NCBI GenBank assembly: GCA_913054445.1
Contig: CAJXIK010000089.1
Span: forward strand, 1-7,804
Source: an uncultured Bermanella sp.
GTDB taxonomy: Bacteria > Pseudomonadota > Gammaproteobacteria > Pseudomonadales > Oceanobacteraceae
Reading direction: 5' to 3'
DNA length: 7,804 nucleotides
A model generated the notes under the pieces. The model did no database searches. It was not told the DNA's origin and was given only the letters and a program-made list of their open reading frames with translations. The position numbers were made by a program, and so were the translations under genes. The number at the start of each line of letters is the position of its first letter. Positions within the stretch are counted from its first letter, which is position 1. Shown here piece after piece: positions 1 through 6,715 of the stretch.

Positions 1-25
1 GCACTTAGCGTGTATTTAGCCGAGT

Positions 26-1063
26 TTAACCCTGAGCCAGTAGAGCACGTAGATCTATGATGGCAGCGTTAGCACGGGCGATGTAAGAAGCCATCACCAG
101 TGAGTGATTGGCGGTCATGCCAAAGCCATCGCCGTTGAGGATCATGGGTGCCCAAATGCTTTGCTGGGTGGCCTCCAGTTCCCGTACAATTTGCTTCACG
201 CTCACTAGGGCGTTTTTCTTGTGCAGCACATCGGCAAAGTCCACTTCCATGGCCTTAAGGAAGTGAATGAGAGCCCAAGCGGTGCCCCGCGCCTCATAGA
301 AGACATCGTCTATTTGCAGCCAAGGGGTCTTCGCCTCAAACTCACTTTCATTGGCCGTGCTCTGCTGGGCCGCCCCATCGCCGGCCAAGTCTGTATTGAT
401 GCGCTTCTGGCCCACACTGGCGCTGAGCCGTTGCGATAGTGAACCCAAACGGGTCTCCACATCTTTTAACCAGCTACGCAGGTTATCGCTGCGGGCGTAA
501 AATTGAGACTGGCGATTAGCGCTGTCAGAGAGGCGCAAGATATAGGCATTTAGTTTGTCGATGCCACGGCGGTACTCCCCTTCGCTGTCGGGTAAGGCCC
601 ACGAATGGTTGTCAAAATGAAACTGTGGCTCGGCGATAGAGAGGTCTAGATCTTCGGTACTCTGGCTCTGACTGCGACTAAAGTCCTTACGCATGGCACG
701 GCTTAAATCACGCACCTGTACCAGCACCCCAAACTCCCAACGAGGAATATTGTCTAACCACAGGCCAGGGGGAAACACATCGTTGCTTAAGTAACCGCCG
801 CGCTTATCCAACAAGGTTTGTGTCACCGTCATCAACGCCACCGTGGTGGTGTAACCCGTGGTCACCGTGCGATTGTTTTGCTGAGCATGGGCCGCCGCCG
901 CCTCATTCACCGAGAAGGGCTCTGGCTCAGAGTTCCAAAAAATACCCAAGATGAACGAGAGCAGCAAGTACACCGCCAAGGTGGCCACAAGGATGCGCAT
1001 GACCCAGCCCGCCTCTAAAAACTTTTCCAATTGTTCACTGCCCGATTTCATTTTTATACTCAT
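26..1063 (-). CDS. DUF2333 family inner-membrane protein of unknown function
   Basis: A 345-residue protein that I recognise as DUF2333, a proteobacterial family without an assigned biochemical role. Residues about 22-43 form one strongly hydrophobic segment after a short charged N-terminus. This suggests a single-pass inner-membrane anchor with the remaining ~300 residues probably in the periplasm. Family-typical stretches are visible: a GYTTTVALMTVTQTLLDKRG block (residues about 70-89), then GGYLSND, FPPGLWLDN and WEFGVLVQVRDLSR (about 88-121). The rest is mainly helical and polar, with no catalytic motif I can name. The start at 1063 lies 2 nt after the stop of the PCu(A)C gene and has no Shine-Dalgarno of its own, so translational coupling is likely; an in-frame ATG four codons later is possible. 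The length matches the family. The role is unknown; linkage to lapGD hints at the cell envelope, but this is inference only. Confidence 0.85.
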   Translation of the reverse strand: MSIKMKSGSEQLEKFLEAGWVMRILVATLAVYLLLSFILGIFWNSEPEPFSVNEAAAAHAQQNNRTVTTGYTTTVALMTVTQTLLDKRGGYLSNDVFPPGLWLDNIPRWEFGVLVQVRDLSRAMRKDFSRSQSQSTEDLDLSIAEPQFHFDNHSWALPDSEGEYRRGIDKLNAYILRLSDSANRQSQFYARSDNLRSWLKDVETRLGSLSQRLSASVGQKRINTDLAGDGAAQQSTANESEFEAKTPWLQIDDVFYEARGTAWALIHFLKAMEVDFADVLHKKNALVSVKQIVRELEATQQSIWAPMILNGDGFGMTANHSLVMASYIARANAAIIDLRALLAQG

Positions 1064-1065
1064 GT

Positions 1066-1524
1066 TTAGTGGTGGGGGTGGTTATTTTTTTCCAGTTGTT
1101 GCGCCGCCATGATGGACATGACCGGCACCTCAAACGGGTATTGTATCTTGTTATTATCCTGCAAGATTAGCTGGATGCGCTCACCCGGGCGCAACGGCTG
1201 GTGCAAGCCCATGAGCATAATATGATGGCCACCGCTGTTAAATTCAAACGATTGTCCCGCCTTTATGTCGATGAAATGCACCCGTGACATGGACATGACC
1301 CCGCTATCACTCATGGCATGTCGATGAAATTCACTGTTGCTGGCGGCTGGGGTGCTGACAGAGGTGAGCCTAATATCCTGCTGACCACTATTGTGAACGG
1401 TAAAAAATGCGGCGGTATTGCTGACACTGGGCGGCATGGCCCGCACCCTAGGGGATTCTAAGGTGAGTTCGGCAACGGCATTAAATGAACAACACAAACT
1501 TAAACAGATAAGCAAGCGGCGCAT
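1066..1524 (-). CDS. Periplasmic copper chaperone, PCu(A)C family
   Basis: A 152-residue exported protein of the PCu(A)C (formerly DUF461) family. Members bind Cu(I) in the periplasm and in several bacteria help deliver copper to the CuA centre of cytochrome c oxidase. The N-terminus is a Sec signal peptide with likely cleavage after AVA (residue 18). The family metal motif H(M)X10MX21HXM is complete with exact spacing: H67, M79, H101 and M103. After the domain comes a short tail ending HPHH (149-152), which could add a metal site. A GGAG ribosome-binding site sits 7 nt upstream of the ATG. The gene follows lapD by 68 nt and precedes DUF2333 by 2 nt on the same strand. No Sco, cytochrome oxidase or other copper gene is visible next to it, so its partner is unknown. 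The family call is firm; the specific copper target is not known. Confidence 0.93.
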   Translation of the reverse strand: MRRLLICLSLCCSFNAVAELTLESPRVRAMPPSVSNTAAFFTVHNSGQQDIRLTSVSTPAASNSEFHRHAMSDSGVMSMSRVHFIDIKAGQSFEFNSGGHHIMLMGLHQPLRPGERIQLILQDNNKIQYPFEVPVMSIMAAQQLEKNNHPHH

Positions 1525-1531
1525 ATTTGGG

Positions 1532-1535
1532 CTCC
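1532..1535 (-). promoter_or_regulatory. Shine-Dalgarno of the PCu(A)C gene
   Basis: GGAG on the minus strand, 7 nt before the ATG at 1524. It supports that start and indicates that the copper-chaperone gene is translated independently of lapD. Confidence 0.7.
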
Positions 1536-1551
1536 ATTTTTCAGTCTGCCC

Positions 1552-1581
1552 ACTATAGCAAATAGCCTGCGCCCCTTACAA
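1552..1581 (-). promoter_or_regulatory. Possible sigma70 promoter for the PCu(A)C-DUF2333 pair
   Basis: In the 68-nt gap after lapD the minus strand carries an extended -10, TGC followed by TATAGT (hexamer at 1552-1557, five of six consensus bases). An 18-nt spacer separates it from a weaker -35, TTGTAA (1576-1581, four of six). Transcription would begin near 1545, leaving about 20 nt of leader before the ATG and its GGAG. This would let the copper chaperone and DUF2333 be expressed apart from lapGD. It is read by eye only; no repressor or metal-responsive operator is recognised here. Confidence 0.4.
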
Positions 1582-1592
1582 AGGTCAATGCA

Positions 1593-3518
1593 TCAGAGTA
1601 AAAGCGGTTCTTGCAAGCCGTAACCCATGACCCCGTCTACCCCTAAGGCGAGCAGGGCCGCCTTTTCCGATTCGCTCTCTACTCCTTCGGCAAAACACAG
1701 AGTTTGCTGGCCTTGAAAGACTTGCACCATGGCCGCCACAAAGAAGGCGTTTTCCTTGTGCCGGTGAATGTCGCGAATGAAGCGCCGCTCGATTTTCCCC
1801 TGATAGAGGGGGAGGCGTGCCAGGAAGCCAAAGCTTTTTCCCGAGGTGCCCACATGGTCAACACTCAGACGCACCCCTTGTTGAATAATATGCGCCAACC
1901 ACGTCGCAGCCCGCTCACTGCTGTGTACTAGCGTGTACTCACTAAATTCGATAATCAGTGCCTGCTTTTGCACGGTGGACAAAACCTGTTCGAACCAGTG
2001 GCAAAAATGCTCGTCATTTAGGCTCTTGCCCGACAGGTTTAACACCCAGTCTCCGCTCTGGGGATGTTGCTCGAAGTGAGCCTGCCATTTCTCCACGATC
2101 AAACGGTCGAAGGCGCTGGCCAGCTCTAGTTTTTCCACCATGGGCCAAAATAAGCCGGCGGCCATAGAGGCCTCGCCCACACATATTAAACGACAGTGTA
2201 CCTCCTGTTGCAGGCATTCCCCCTCGGCGTTAAACAAGGGCTGCCGATACAACGCGATATTGCCCTGCGCCAAGGCGTTCTCGAGTTTCTGCCGCCAATG
2301 TTGCCAGTTAATGACAGAGTGCTCTGCCACCTCGCCCACTAGCAGCCCCACCTGTTGATGGCGAGCCCGCTCTAGCAATAAATCTAACTGATGCTTCAGG
2401 CTAGAGGGTGACAACAACCCATGCACAGGCAACACCGCCATGCGCAATTGCGCTAGGCATTGTTGCACCAAAGAGAGCTGCAACAAATTTTTCTCTATGG
2501 CCTTAATGCCCACTAGATACTCGTCAGCTAACGGGTCGGGGCTGAAGATCCAGAATTCACCGCCACCGGTGCGCGCCACACACACATGCTCGTGACTCAA
2601 TAAGCTTTCATGGCTTAATTGATCGCCAATTTGCGCCAACAGTTCATCCGTTAAGCTCTTGCCTTGTGCGCTGTTTAACTGACTGAGGTTCTCCACATTC
2701 AGCAACGCCACCCAGCCACGACTGAAGTTATCCTCTTGCATGTGATCCTGTAAGAATCGCTGCCAGCCCTGACGATTATTTAAACCGGTGAGAGAGTCGT
2801 TAAATTTATCCTGCTGCAACTTAGAGACGGTCTCACCATGGGCGACAAAGCTCTGGTGTAAGCGGTCGCTCAAGGCGTTCATGCTGTTTACCAAGGACTT
2901 AAGCTCCCGTGCCCGGGGTTGGGCGACGATATGAGAAAATTGATTATGGGCGAGCTTATCCACCAGCGACAAGACCTGCTTCAAGGGTTGCAGCTGCCAG
3001 TGCAATAACCACCTTAAGCCGTACACCGCCACCAATAACATCAGCCCAAACCAGGCGATTTCTGCCTGCACCAGACGCCACAGTTGCAGGTACATGGCCC
3101 CAGGATGCAGGGTCACCGTTAACTGGCCCAGCTGTTGCCAACCTTGGCTAACATGAGCGCGGGCGGTGCCGGAAGAAAGTCTCAGCCCGTCTTTAAACCA
3201 CTGCGGCACACTGGGCGCTATATCTTGCTCGGCATCACGCACCACGGCACGACTCGCAGTTAGGTAATCGAAACGAATTTGCGCGAAGTGGCCGCGATCG
3301 AAGACCACGTCCACCATAGAACGTAACGCCGCATCGTCTTCCAGCAAGGCGCTATGGCTCATGCTCAAGGCCAATGTGGTGGCGGTCTCATCGGCGCGCG
3401 CCTGTAGTTGTTGTTCATAGTTATTGTGCAACTGCAACACGTTGATAACCAGGTTGCCACTCATGATCAAGCACATTAATAGGCCGATCCACAGGGCCAA
3501 CTGGCGGCGAATGCTCAT
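1593..3518 (-). CDS. lapD: LapD-type c-di-GMP receptor, degenerate GGDEF-EAL inner-membrane protein
   Basis: A 641-residue inner-membrane receptor that, by family knowledge, binds c-di-GMP in its EAL domain and then sequesters the protease LapG, keeping the surface adhesin on the cell. Order: membrane helix about 7-29; periplasmic domain to about 152, including a GW (W127) in the hairpin region where LapD proteins contact LapG; second helix about 153-171; HAMP about 172-225; GGDEF domain about 235-395; EAL domain about 405-641. The GGDEF signature reads GGGEF (318-322) and the RxxD inhibitory site is absent. In EAL, the signature is EVH (439-441), the loop-6 DD is D554-H555, the usual D after LK(I) is E577, and the Q of the QGY motif is M631. 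E439, N494, E524, K575 and E611 remain. Loss of metal ligands points to a receptor without turnover. It follows lapG by 58 nt and has a strong ribosome-binding site. Confidence 0.9.
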   Translation of the reverse strand: MSIRRQLALWIGLLMCLIMSGNLVINVLQLHNNYEQQLQARADETATTLALSMSHSALLEDDAALRSMVDVVFDRGHFAQIRFDYLTASRAVVRDAEQDIAPSVPQWFKDGLRLSSGTARAHVSQGWQQLGQLTVTLHPGAMYLQLWRLVQAEIAWFGLMLLVAVYGLRWLLHWQLQPLKQVLSLVDKLAHNQFSHIVAQPRARELKSLVNSMNALSDRLHQSFVAHGETVSKLQQDKFNDSLTGLNNRQGWQRFLQDHMQEDNFSRGWVALLNVENLSQLNSAQGKSLTDELLAQIGDQLSHESLLSHEHVCVARTGGGEFWIFSPDPLADEYLVGIKAIEKNLLQLSLVQQCLAQLRMAVLPVHGLLSPSSLKHQLDLLLERARHQQVGLLVGEVAEHSVINWQHWRQKLENALAQGNIALYRQPLFNAEGECLQQEVHCRLICVGEASMAAGLFWPMVEKLELASAFDRLIVEKWQAHFEQHPQSGDWVLNLSGKSLNDEHFCHWFEQVLSTVQKQALIIEFSEYTLVHSSERAATWLAHIIQQGVRLSVDHVGTSGKSFGFLARLPLYQGKIERRFIRDIHRHKENAFFVAAMVQVFQGQQTLCFAEGVESESEKAALLALGVDGVMGYGLQEPLLL

Positions 3519-3525
3519 ATTAAAT

Positions 3526-3532
3526 CCCTCCC
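3526..3532 (-). promoter_or_regulatory. Strong Shine-Dalgarno of lapD
   Basis: GGGAGGG on the minus strand, 7 nt before the ATG at 3518. It fixes the lapD start and is the best ribosome-binding site in the window. lapG has only a modest GGGA, suggesting that more LapD than LapG may be made from a shared transcript, as would suit a protein that sequesters the other. Confidence 0.75.
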
Positions 3533-3576
3533 TAGCATAGTGTTGTTTTTAATATTTTTGGCTGCCTGATAAAATC

Positions 3577-4275
3577 TTAACCGGCATTCAGCAATGCCTG
3601 CAAGCCTTGCTCTTCCATGCGCACCAGTAGATCCACCCACATGTTTAAGCGGTTGGCGTCTCCCATCTTAATACTGCTGCCACGCATACGCTCTAGCCAC
3701 ATACCCAAGCCATTGAAACTGTATACCGGCGCTAAATCGCGACGCCTTGAGGCCGGCATAATGGTTGGGTTTATGTTGTCCAAAATAAGAGGGTCGCTGC
3801 TGGGTTTGGCATAATAGGCCAGCACCATGTGAGCCTGATTCAGCTTAATGGCTTTCACATAGGTGATGCGTAGTTTTTTTTGATCGACCCCTAGGTAAAT
3901 TAATGAGAAGTACTTGGCAATCACATAATCTTCGCAGTCTCCCCCACCACTGCCGAGTGTTTCCAAGGGTGTGGCCCAGTAATCTTCTTTTTGCCAATGC
4001 TGCTTATCGCTGATGAAGGTAATCTGTTGATTGAAGTAATAATTAACCCGCTTGAGTTTTTTCATTTCTTGGGACTGCTGAGACTTGCCCAGTAATGCTC
4101 CCCAGCGGCGTAATTTTTTGTCGACGCTCGCACCGTAGGCCTGCTGGGCACTGGCCAATAGTTTAGGGGTTATGAGTTTAGCGCCCCCCTGGGCCATGAC
4201 GAGACAGATCATCAACAGCAGCAAAGGCACGCTCAAGACGAGCAGGGGCACACGGGAGCATCCTTGATTGGCCAT
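3577..4275 (-). CDS. lapG: LapG-type periplasmic cysteine protease (transglutaminase-like, BTLCP)
   Basis: A 232-residue protein of the bacterial transglutaminase-like cysteine proteinase family. LapG cleaves the N-terminal region of large RTX adhesins (LapA type) and so releases cells from biofilm when LapD is not bound to c-di-GMP. Residues about 9-27 form an export signal or signal anchor. The catalytic triad is visible as C114 (in GGGDCEDY), H149 (in AHMVLAYY) and D166 (in LILDNINP). Flanking acidic residues D113 and E115 match the calcium-binding positions known in LapG. WATP (100-103) precedes the active site. Downstream are an R-rich turn and an aromatic YSFNGLGMW segment typical of the family. 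The start at 4275 has GGGA 8 nt upstream. It is the first gene of the minus-strand block, divergent from the diguanylate cyclase. Its substrate adhesin is not in this window. Confidence 0.93.
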   Translation of the reverse strand: MANQGCSRVPLLVLSVPLLLLMICLVMAQGGAKLITPKLLASAQQAYGASVDKKLRRWGALLGKSQQSQEMKKLKRVNYYFNQQITFISDKQHWQKEDYWATPLETLGSGGGDCEDYVIAKYFSLIYLGVDQKKLRITYVKAIKLNQAHMVLAYYAKPSSDPLILDNINPTIMPASRRRDLAPVYSFNGLGMWLERMRGSSIKMGDANRLNMWVDLLVRMEEQGLQALLNAG

Positions 4276-4340
4276 TCATCCATTCCCAGCATCGCTTACC
4301 TAGTAAAGGCTAGACGCTCTTGCTGTATTTAATAGTCGAG

Positions 4341-4373
4341 TTGACAAACACTCTCCGGAATCCTTGCTAAAGT
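4341..4373 (+). promoter_or_regulatory. Likely promoter of the diguanylate cyclase gene in the divergent region
   Basis: A perfect -35 hexamer TTGACA at 4341-4346 is followed after 17-18 nt by a poorer -10 region (TTGCTAAAGT, 4364-4373). If TAAAGT (4368-4373) with its upstream TGC is the true -10, the spacing of 21 nt is long, so regulation by an activator is possible. Transcription would begin near 4376-4381 and leave about 50 nt of leader. No convincing minus-strand promoter for lapG could be picked out of the same 151-bp region. No intrinsic terminator or riboswitch was recognised there. Confidence 0.45.
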
Positions 4374-4426
4374 GAATAGAGGCAGCCCACAGCACTTTAC
4401 TCACGCAGCTAATCCAAGACGAGCCC

Positions 4427-6067
4427 ATGAGCCACACAGAAAAAGAACAGCCCACAGATGCGTTAAGGCGTCACTTTGCTAACCGGGTGATCAACCAAGT
4501 GCGGGTGATATTAAACCGCTGGCGCATCATGCATCGGCAGCCCCTCACCTCGGAAAACGTCGAAGAATTACGTTATGAAACAGACCTTCTCATTCGGCGT
4601 GCACAGCGTTTTGGTGGTAAGCCGCTACTGGATTTGGCCCACGACATAGAGGATCAATTAATTGTCATTCAGCAGCCCGAGCTGCTCAATGATGAGGCCA
4701 GCCTCACTAGGCTCCATGCCAGCATCTACCAGTTGGGTGAAAATACCCTGCGCCGCAATGACCGTGACCACGATGTGGATCATCACATCCCCCATAAAAA
4801 GCCGGTTTTTTTAGCGGTGCATAGTGAGCTGGCCAATAAGCTCACCGAACAACTCAACCACTTCGATATCACCAGCCAAGTGGTGAAAAACCATGAACAC
4901 TTCCAACAACTGAGCCGTCAATATGAGGCCAGCGCCTTCATTGTAGACATTCACTTTCAGGGCGATGGCCAGGGCATCGAGCTCCTGCAATCCTGGGCCA
5001 AGCAAAGAACCGACGACGCGCCAAACGAGCCGCGCGGGGCCATGATATTTATCACCAATGAACACAGCGCCTCGCTACCACAACGCCTCGCGGCCTGCCG
5101 CGCCGGTGGTGAGCGCTTCCTTGTGCGCCCGGCGGTACCGCAATTAATTCGCTCGGTGGAAAAATACTATTCCGCCACGCCGTTTGAGCCCTACAAGGTT
5201 TTGATCATGGATGACTCCCGCAGCCAGGCTCTGTTCTGCGAAAAAGCCCTAACCCAGGCAGGCATGATTACCCATGTGGTCACCGACCCCATGAAGATTT
5301 TACATGCCATGGAAGATTTCGAAGCCGAGATCATCGTCATGGACATGTATATGCCAGGCTGCACTGGCACCGAACTGGCGGCGGTGATTCGCCAACAGGC
5401 CGAGTACCTGCGCCTGCCTATTATTTTCTTATCTGCCGAAGACGATAAGGAGATCCAATTACACGCTATGAGTCAGGGTGGCGATGACTTTCTCACTAAA
5501 CCCATCGACCCAGCTCACCTAGCCACCACCGTGCAAAACCGTGGCCAGCGTGCCCGAGTGTTAAATAACCTGATCGTACGCGACAGCCTCACCGGCTTGT
5601 TTAATCACACTCACATACTGGATCGCCTGCAACAGGCCTGTCGCCGCGCCAAGGAAAACAACACTCAGGTGTGTTTTGCCATGGTGGACATAGATTTTTT
5701 TAAGAAGGTAAACGACAACTATGGCCACCCTGTGGGTGATAAGGTGATTTCGGCCCTGTCTTTATTCTTAAAGCAAAGATTGCGCAAGACCGACAGCATC
5801 GGCCGTTACGGTGGCGAAGAATTTGCAGTGATTCTCCCCGATACTAAGGGAGCGGATGCCCTGCACGTGATGAATGATATTCGCGAAGTTTTTAGTCAGT
5901 TGGAACACAGCGCCGCTGACACCGAGTTTAAAGTAAGCTTCTCTTGTGGGGTGTGCAGCTTCACCGGTGACAACAGCGATAGCATCATCGAGCAAGCCGA
6001 TGAAGCCCTTTACGAGGCCAAACGACAAGGGCGTAATAATGTGCAACTGTACCTGCCTGCTTCATAA
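4427..6067 (+). CDS. gcbA: GcbA-like response-regulator diguanylate cyclase (REC-REC-GGDEF)
   Basis: A 546-residue soluble protein predicted to make c-di-GMP from two GTP. Residues about 11-110 form a helical N-terminal domain shaped like an Hpt domain but without a phosphorylatable His at the expected place. Residues 126-248 are a receiver that keeps D174 but lacks the N-terminal acidic pair and has R234 in place of the conserved Lys. Residues 257-375 are a complete receiver: D262/D263, phospho-acceptor D306, S336, K358. The GGDEF domain (about 385-543) has metal-binding D421, the signature GGEEF (462-466) and an inhibitory RKTD (453-456) five residues before it. It should therefore be active and feedback-inhibited. 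Length, domain order and the position upstream of aroQ resemble GcbA of Pseudomonas, a cyclase tied to attachment; the symbol rests on that resemblance. No cognate kinase is nearby. Only a weak GAG precedes the ATG. Confidence 0.88.
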   Translation: MSHTEKEQPTDALRRHFANRVINQVRVILNRWRIMHRQPLTSENVEELRYETDLLIRRAQRFGGKPLLDLAHDIEDQLIVIQQPELLNDEASLTRLHASIYQLGENTLRRNDRDHDVDHHIPHKKPVFLAVHSELANKLTEQLNHFDITSQVVKNHEHFQQLSRQYEASAFIVDIHFQGDGQGIELLQSWAKQRTDDAPNEPRGAMIFITNEHSASLPQRLAACRAGGERFLVRPAVPQLIRSVEKYYSATPFEPYKVLIMDDSRSQALFCEKALTQAGMITHVVTDPMKILHAMEDFEAEIIVMDMYMPGCTGTELAAVIRQQAEYLRLPIIFLSAEDDKEIQLHAMSQGGDDFLTKPIDPAHLATTVQNRGQRARVLNNLIVRDSLTGLFNHTHILDRLQQACRRAKENNTQVCFAMVDIDFFKKVNDNYGHPVGDKVISALSLFLKQRLRKTDSIGRYGGEEFAVILPDTKGADALHVMNDIREVFSQLEHSAADTEFKVSFSCGVCSFTGDNSDSIIEQADEALYEAKRQGRNNVQLYLPAS

Positions 6068-6187
6068 ATGACTGCGCCTCAACTACGAAATTTATAGCCA
6101 AGAGTTCATGAAAATCCCCTGCGCTAGACACGCCTCAACGCTTTAGGCACACTGGCCTCTTCTCAACGTTTATCCTAAGTGCAGACT

Positions 6188-6628
6188 ATGGCTTCCATCC
6201 TTGTGTTACATGGCCCCAACTTAAATTTATTGGGCATGCGCGAGCCCGATATTTATGGCAGCGATACCCTAGATGATGTCCACAAAAATTTGCTAGCCAT
6301 CGCGCAACCCCAAGGTCATCACCTGCTGTCTTTTCAAAGTAATGCCGAATACGAAATTATCGAGCGCATTCATGATGCCCGTGGCGAAGGCATCGATTTT
6401 ATTATTATTAATCCGGCCGCGTTCACCCACACCAGTGTGGCCATTCGCGATGCCCTGCTGGGGGTGAACATTCCCTTCATCGAGGTGCATATCTCTAACG
6501 TGCATGCCCGCGAGTCGTTTCGTGCTCACAGTTATTTCAGTGATGTGGCGCTGGGTGTCATCTGTGGCCTGGGAGTGCAGGGTTACGAGTTCGCCCTAAT
6601 GGCGGCCCTCAAGCAACTAGATAAATAG
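6188..6628 (+). CDS. aroQ: 3-dehydroquinate dehydratase, type II
   Basis: Cytoplasmic enzyme of the shikimate pathway that dehydrates 3-dehydroquinate to 3-dehydroshikimate, a step toward aromatic amino acids and other chorismate products. With the ATG at 6188 the protein has 146 residues and begins MASILVLHGPNLNLLG, as the family does; a GTG at 6179 would add three residues but fits the family worse. Catalytic and substrate residues are in place: N11, R18 and Y23 (in REPDIYG), the flexible-loop FQSNAEYE (49-56), N75-P76-A77-A78 with H81, H101 in EVHISN, and R112. The protein forms dodecamers in characterised members. It starts about 120 nt after the cyclase gene, on the same strand; the gap shows no clear terminator or promoter. 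prmA follows after 118 nt, without the accB-accC pair often found there. Confidence 0.97.
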   Translation: MASILVLHGPNLNLLGMREPDIYGSDTLDDVHKNLLAIAQPQGHHLLSFQSNAEYEIIERIHDARGEGIDFIIINPAAFTHTSVAIRDALLGVNIPFIEVHISNVHARESFRAHSYFSDVALGVICGLGVQGYEFALMAALKQLDK

Positions 6629-6691
6629 CGTCACAGCCACACACCCCCCATAAGGTATAGCCTGCGGCACGACCGAGGGGCTAGATTCCTA

Positions 6692-6715
6692 GGCTTATTA
6701 TAGCTATTATGAGCC
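6692..6715. repeat. 24-bp imperfect palindrome upstream of prmA
   Basis: Arms GGCTTATTATAG and CTATTATGAGCC meet at a central AGCT. Ten of twelve base pairs are complementary, and one of the two exceptions is a T-G pair. Each arm holds a TATTAT hexamer (6696-6701 and 6705-6710) that would serve as a good -10, but no good -35 lies at the right distance. No T-run follows, so it is not a standard intrinsic terminator for aroQ. It could be an operator or promoter element for prmA, or a chance AT-rich dyad. Confidence 0.45.

Noticed and set aside
1504..1524. Lipoprotein signal in the PCu(A)C protein (CC in the signal peptide)
   Set aside because: The residue before the first Cys of the pair is Leu, which does not fit a lipobox, while an AVA cleavage site for signal peptidase I follows.
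3533..3576. AT-rich tract between lapG and lapD as a terminator or attachment site
   Set aside because: It contains A- and T-runs around AATATT but no GC stem before them on the transcribed strand and no repeat partner.
4335..4345. GTC-N5-GAC dyad resembling a FleQ box next to the cyclase promoter
   Set aside because: The FleQ consensus as I know it spans about 14 bp with an AT-rich core; this dyad spans 11 bp, lacks that core and overlaps the -35.
5768..6046. Minus-strand open frame opposite the GGDEF domain
   Set aside because: It is the antisense of a conserved catalytic domain; its openness follows from codon bias in the true frame.
6075..6139. Direct repeat CGCCTCAAC at 6075-6083 and 6131-6139
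   Set aside because: Two 9-base copies 56 bp apart with no third full copy or flanking symmetry are easily due to chance.
6068..6187. Possible terminator between the cyclase gene and aroQ
   Set aside because: No stem followed by a T-run was found; read-through from the cyclase gene into aroQ cannot be excluded.
6179..6187. Upstream GTG start for aroQ
   Set aside because: It would add three residues before a family-typical N-terminus and has no better ribosome-binding site than the ATG at 6188.
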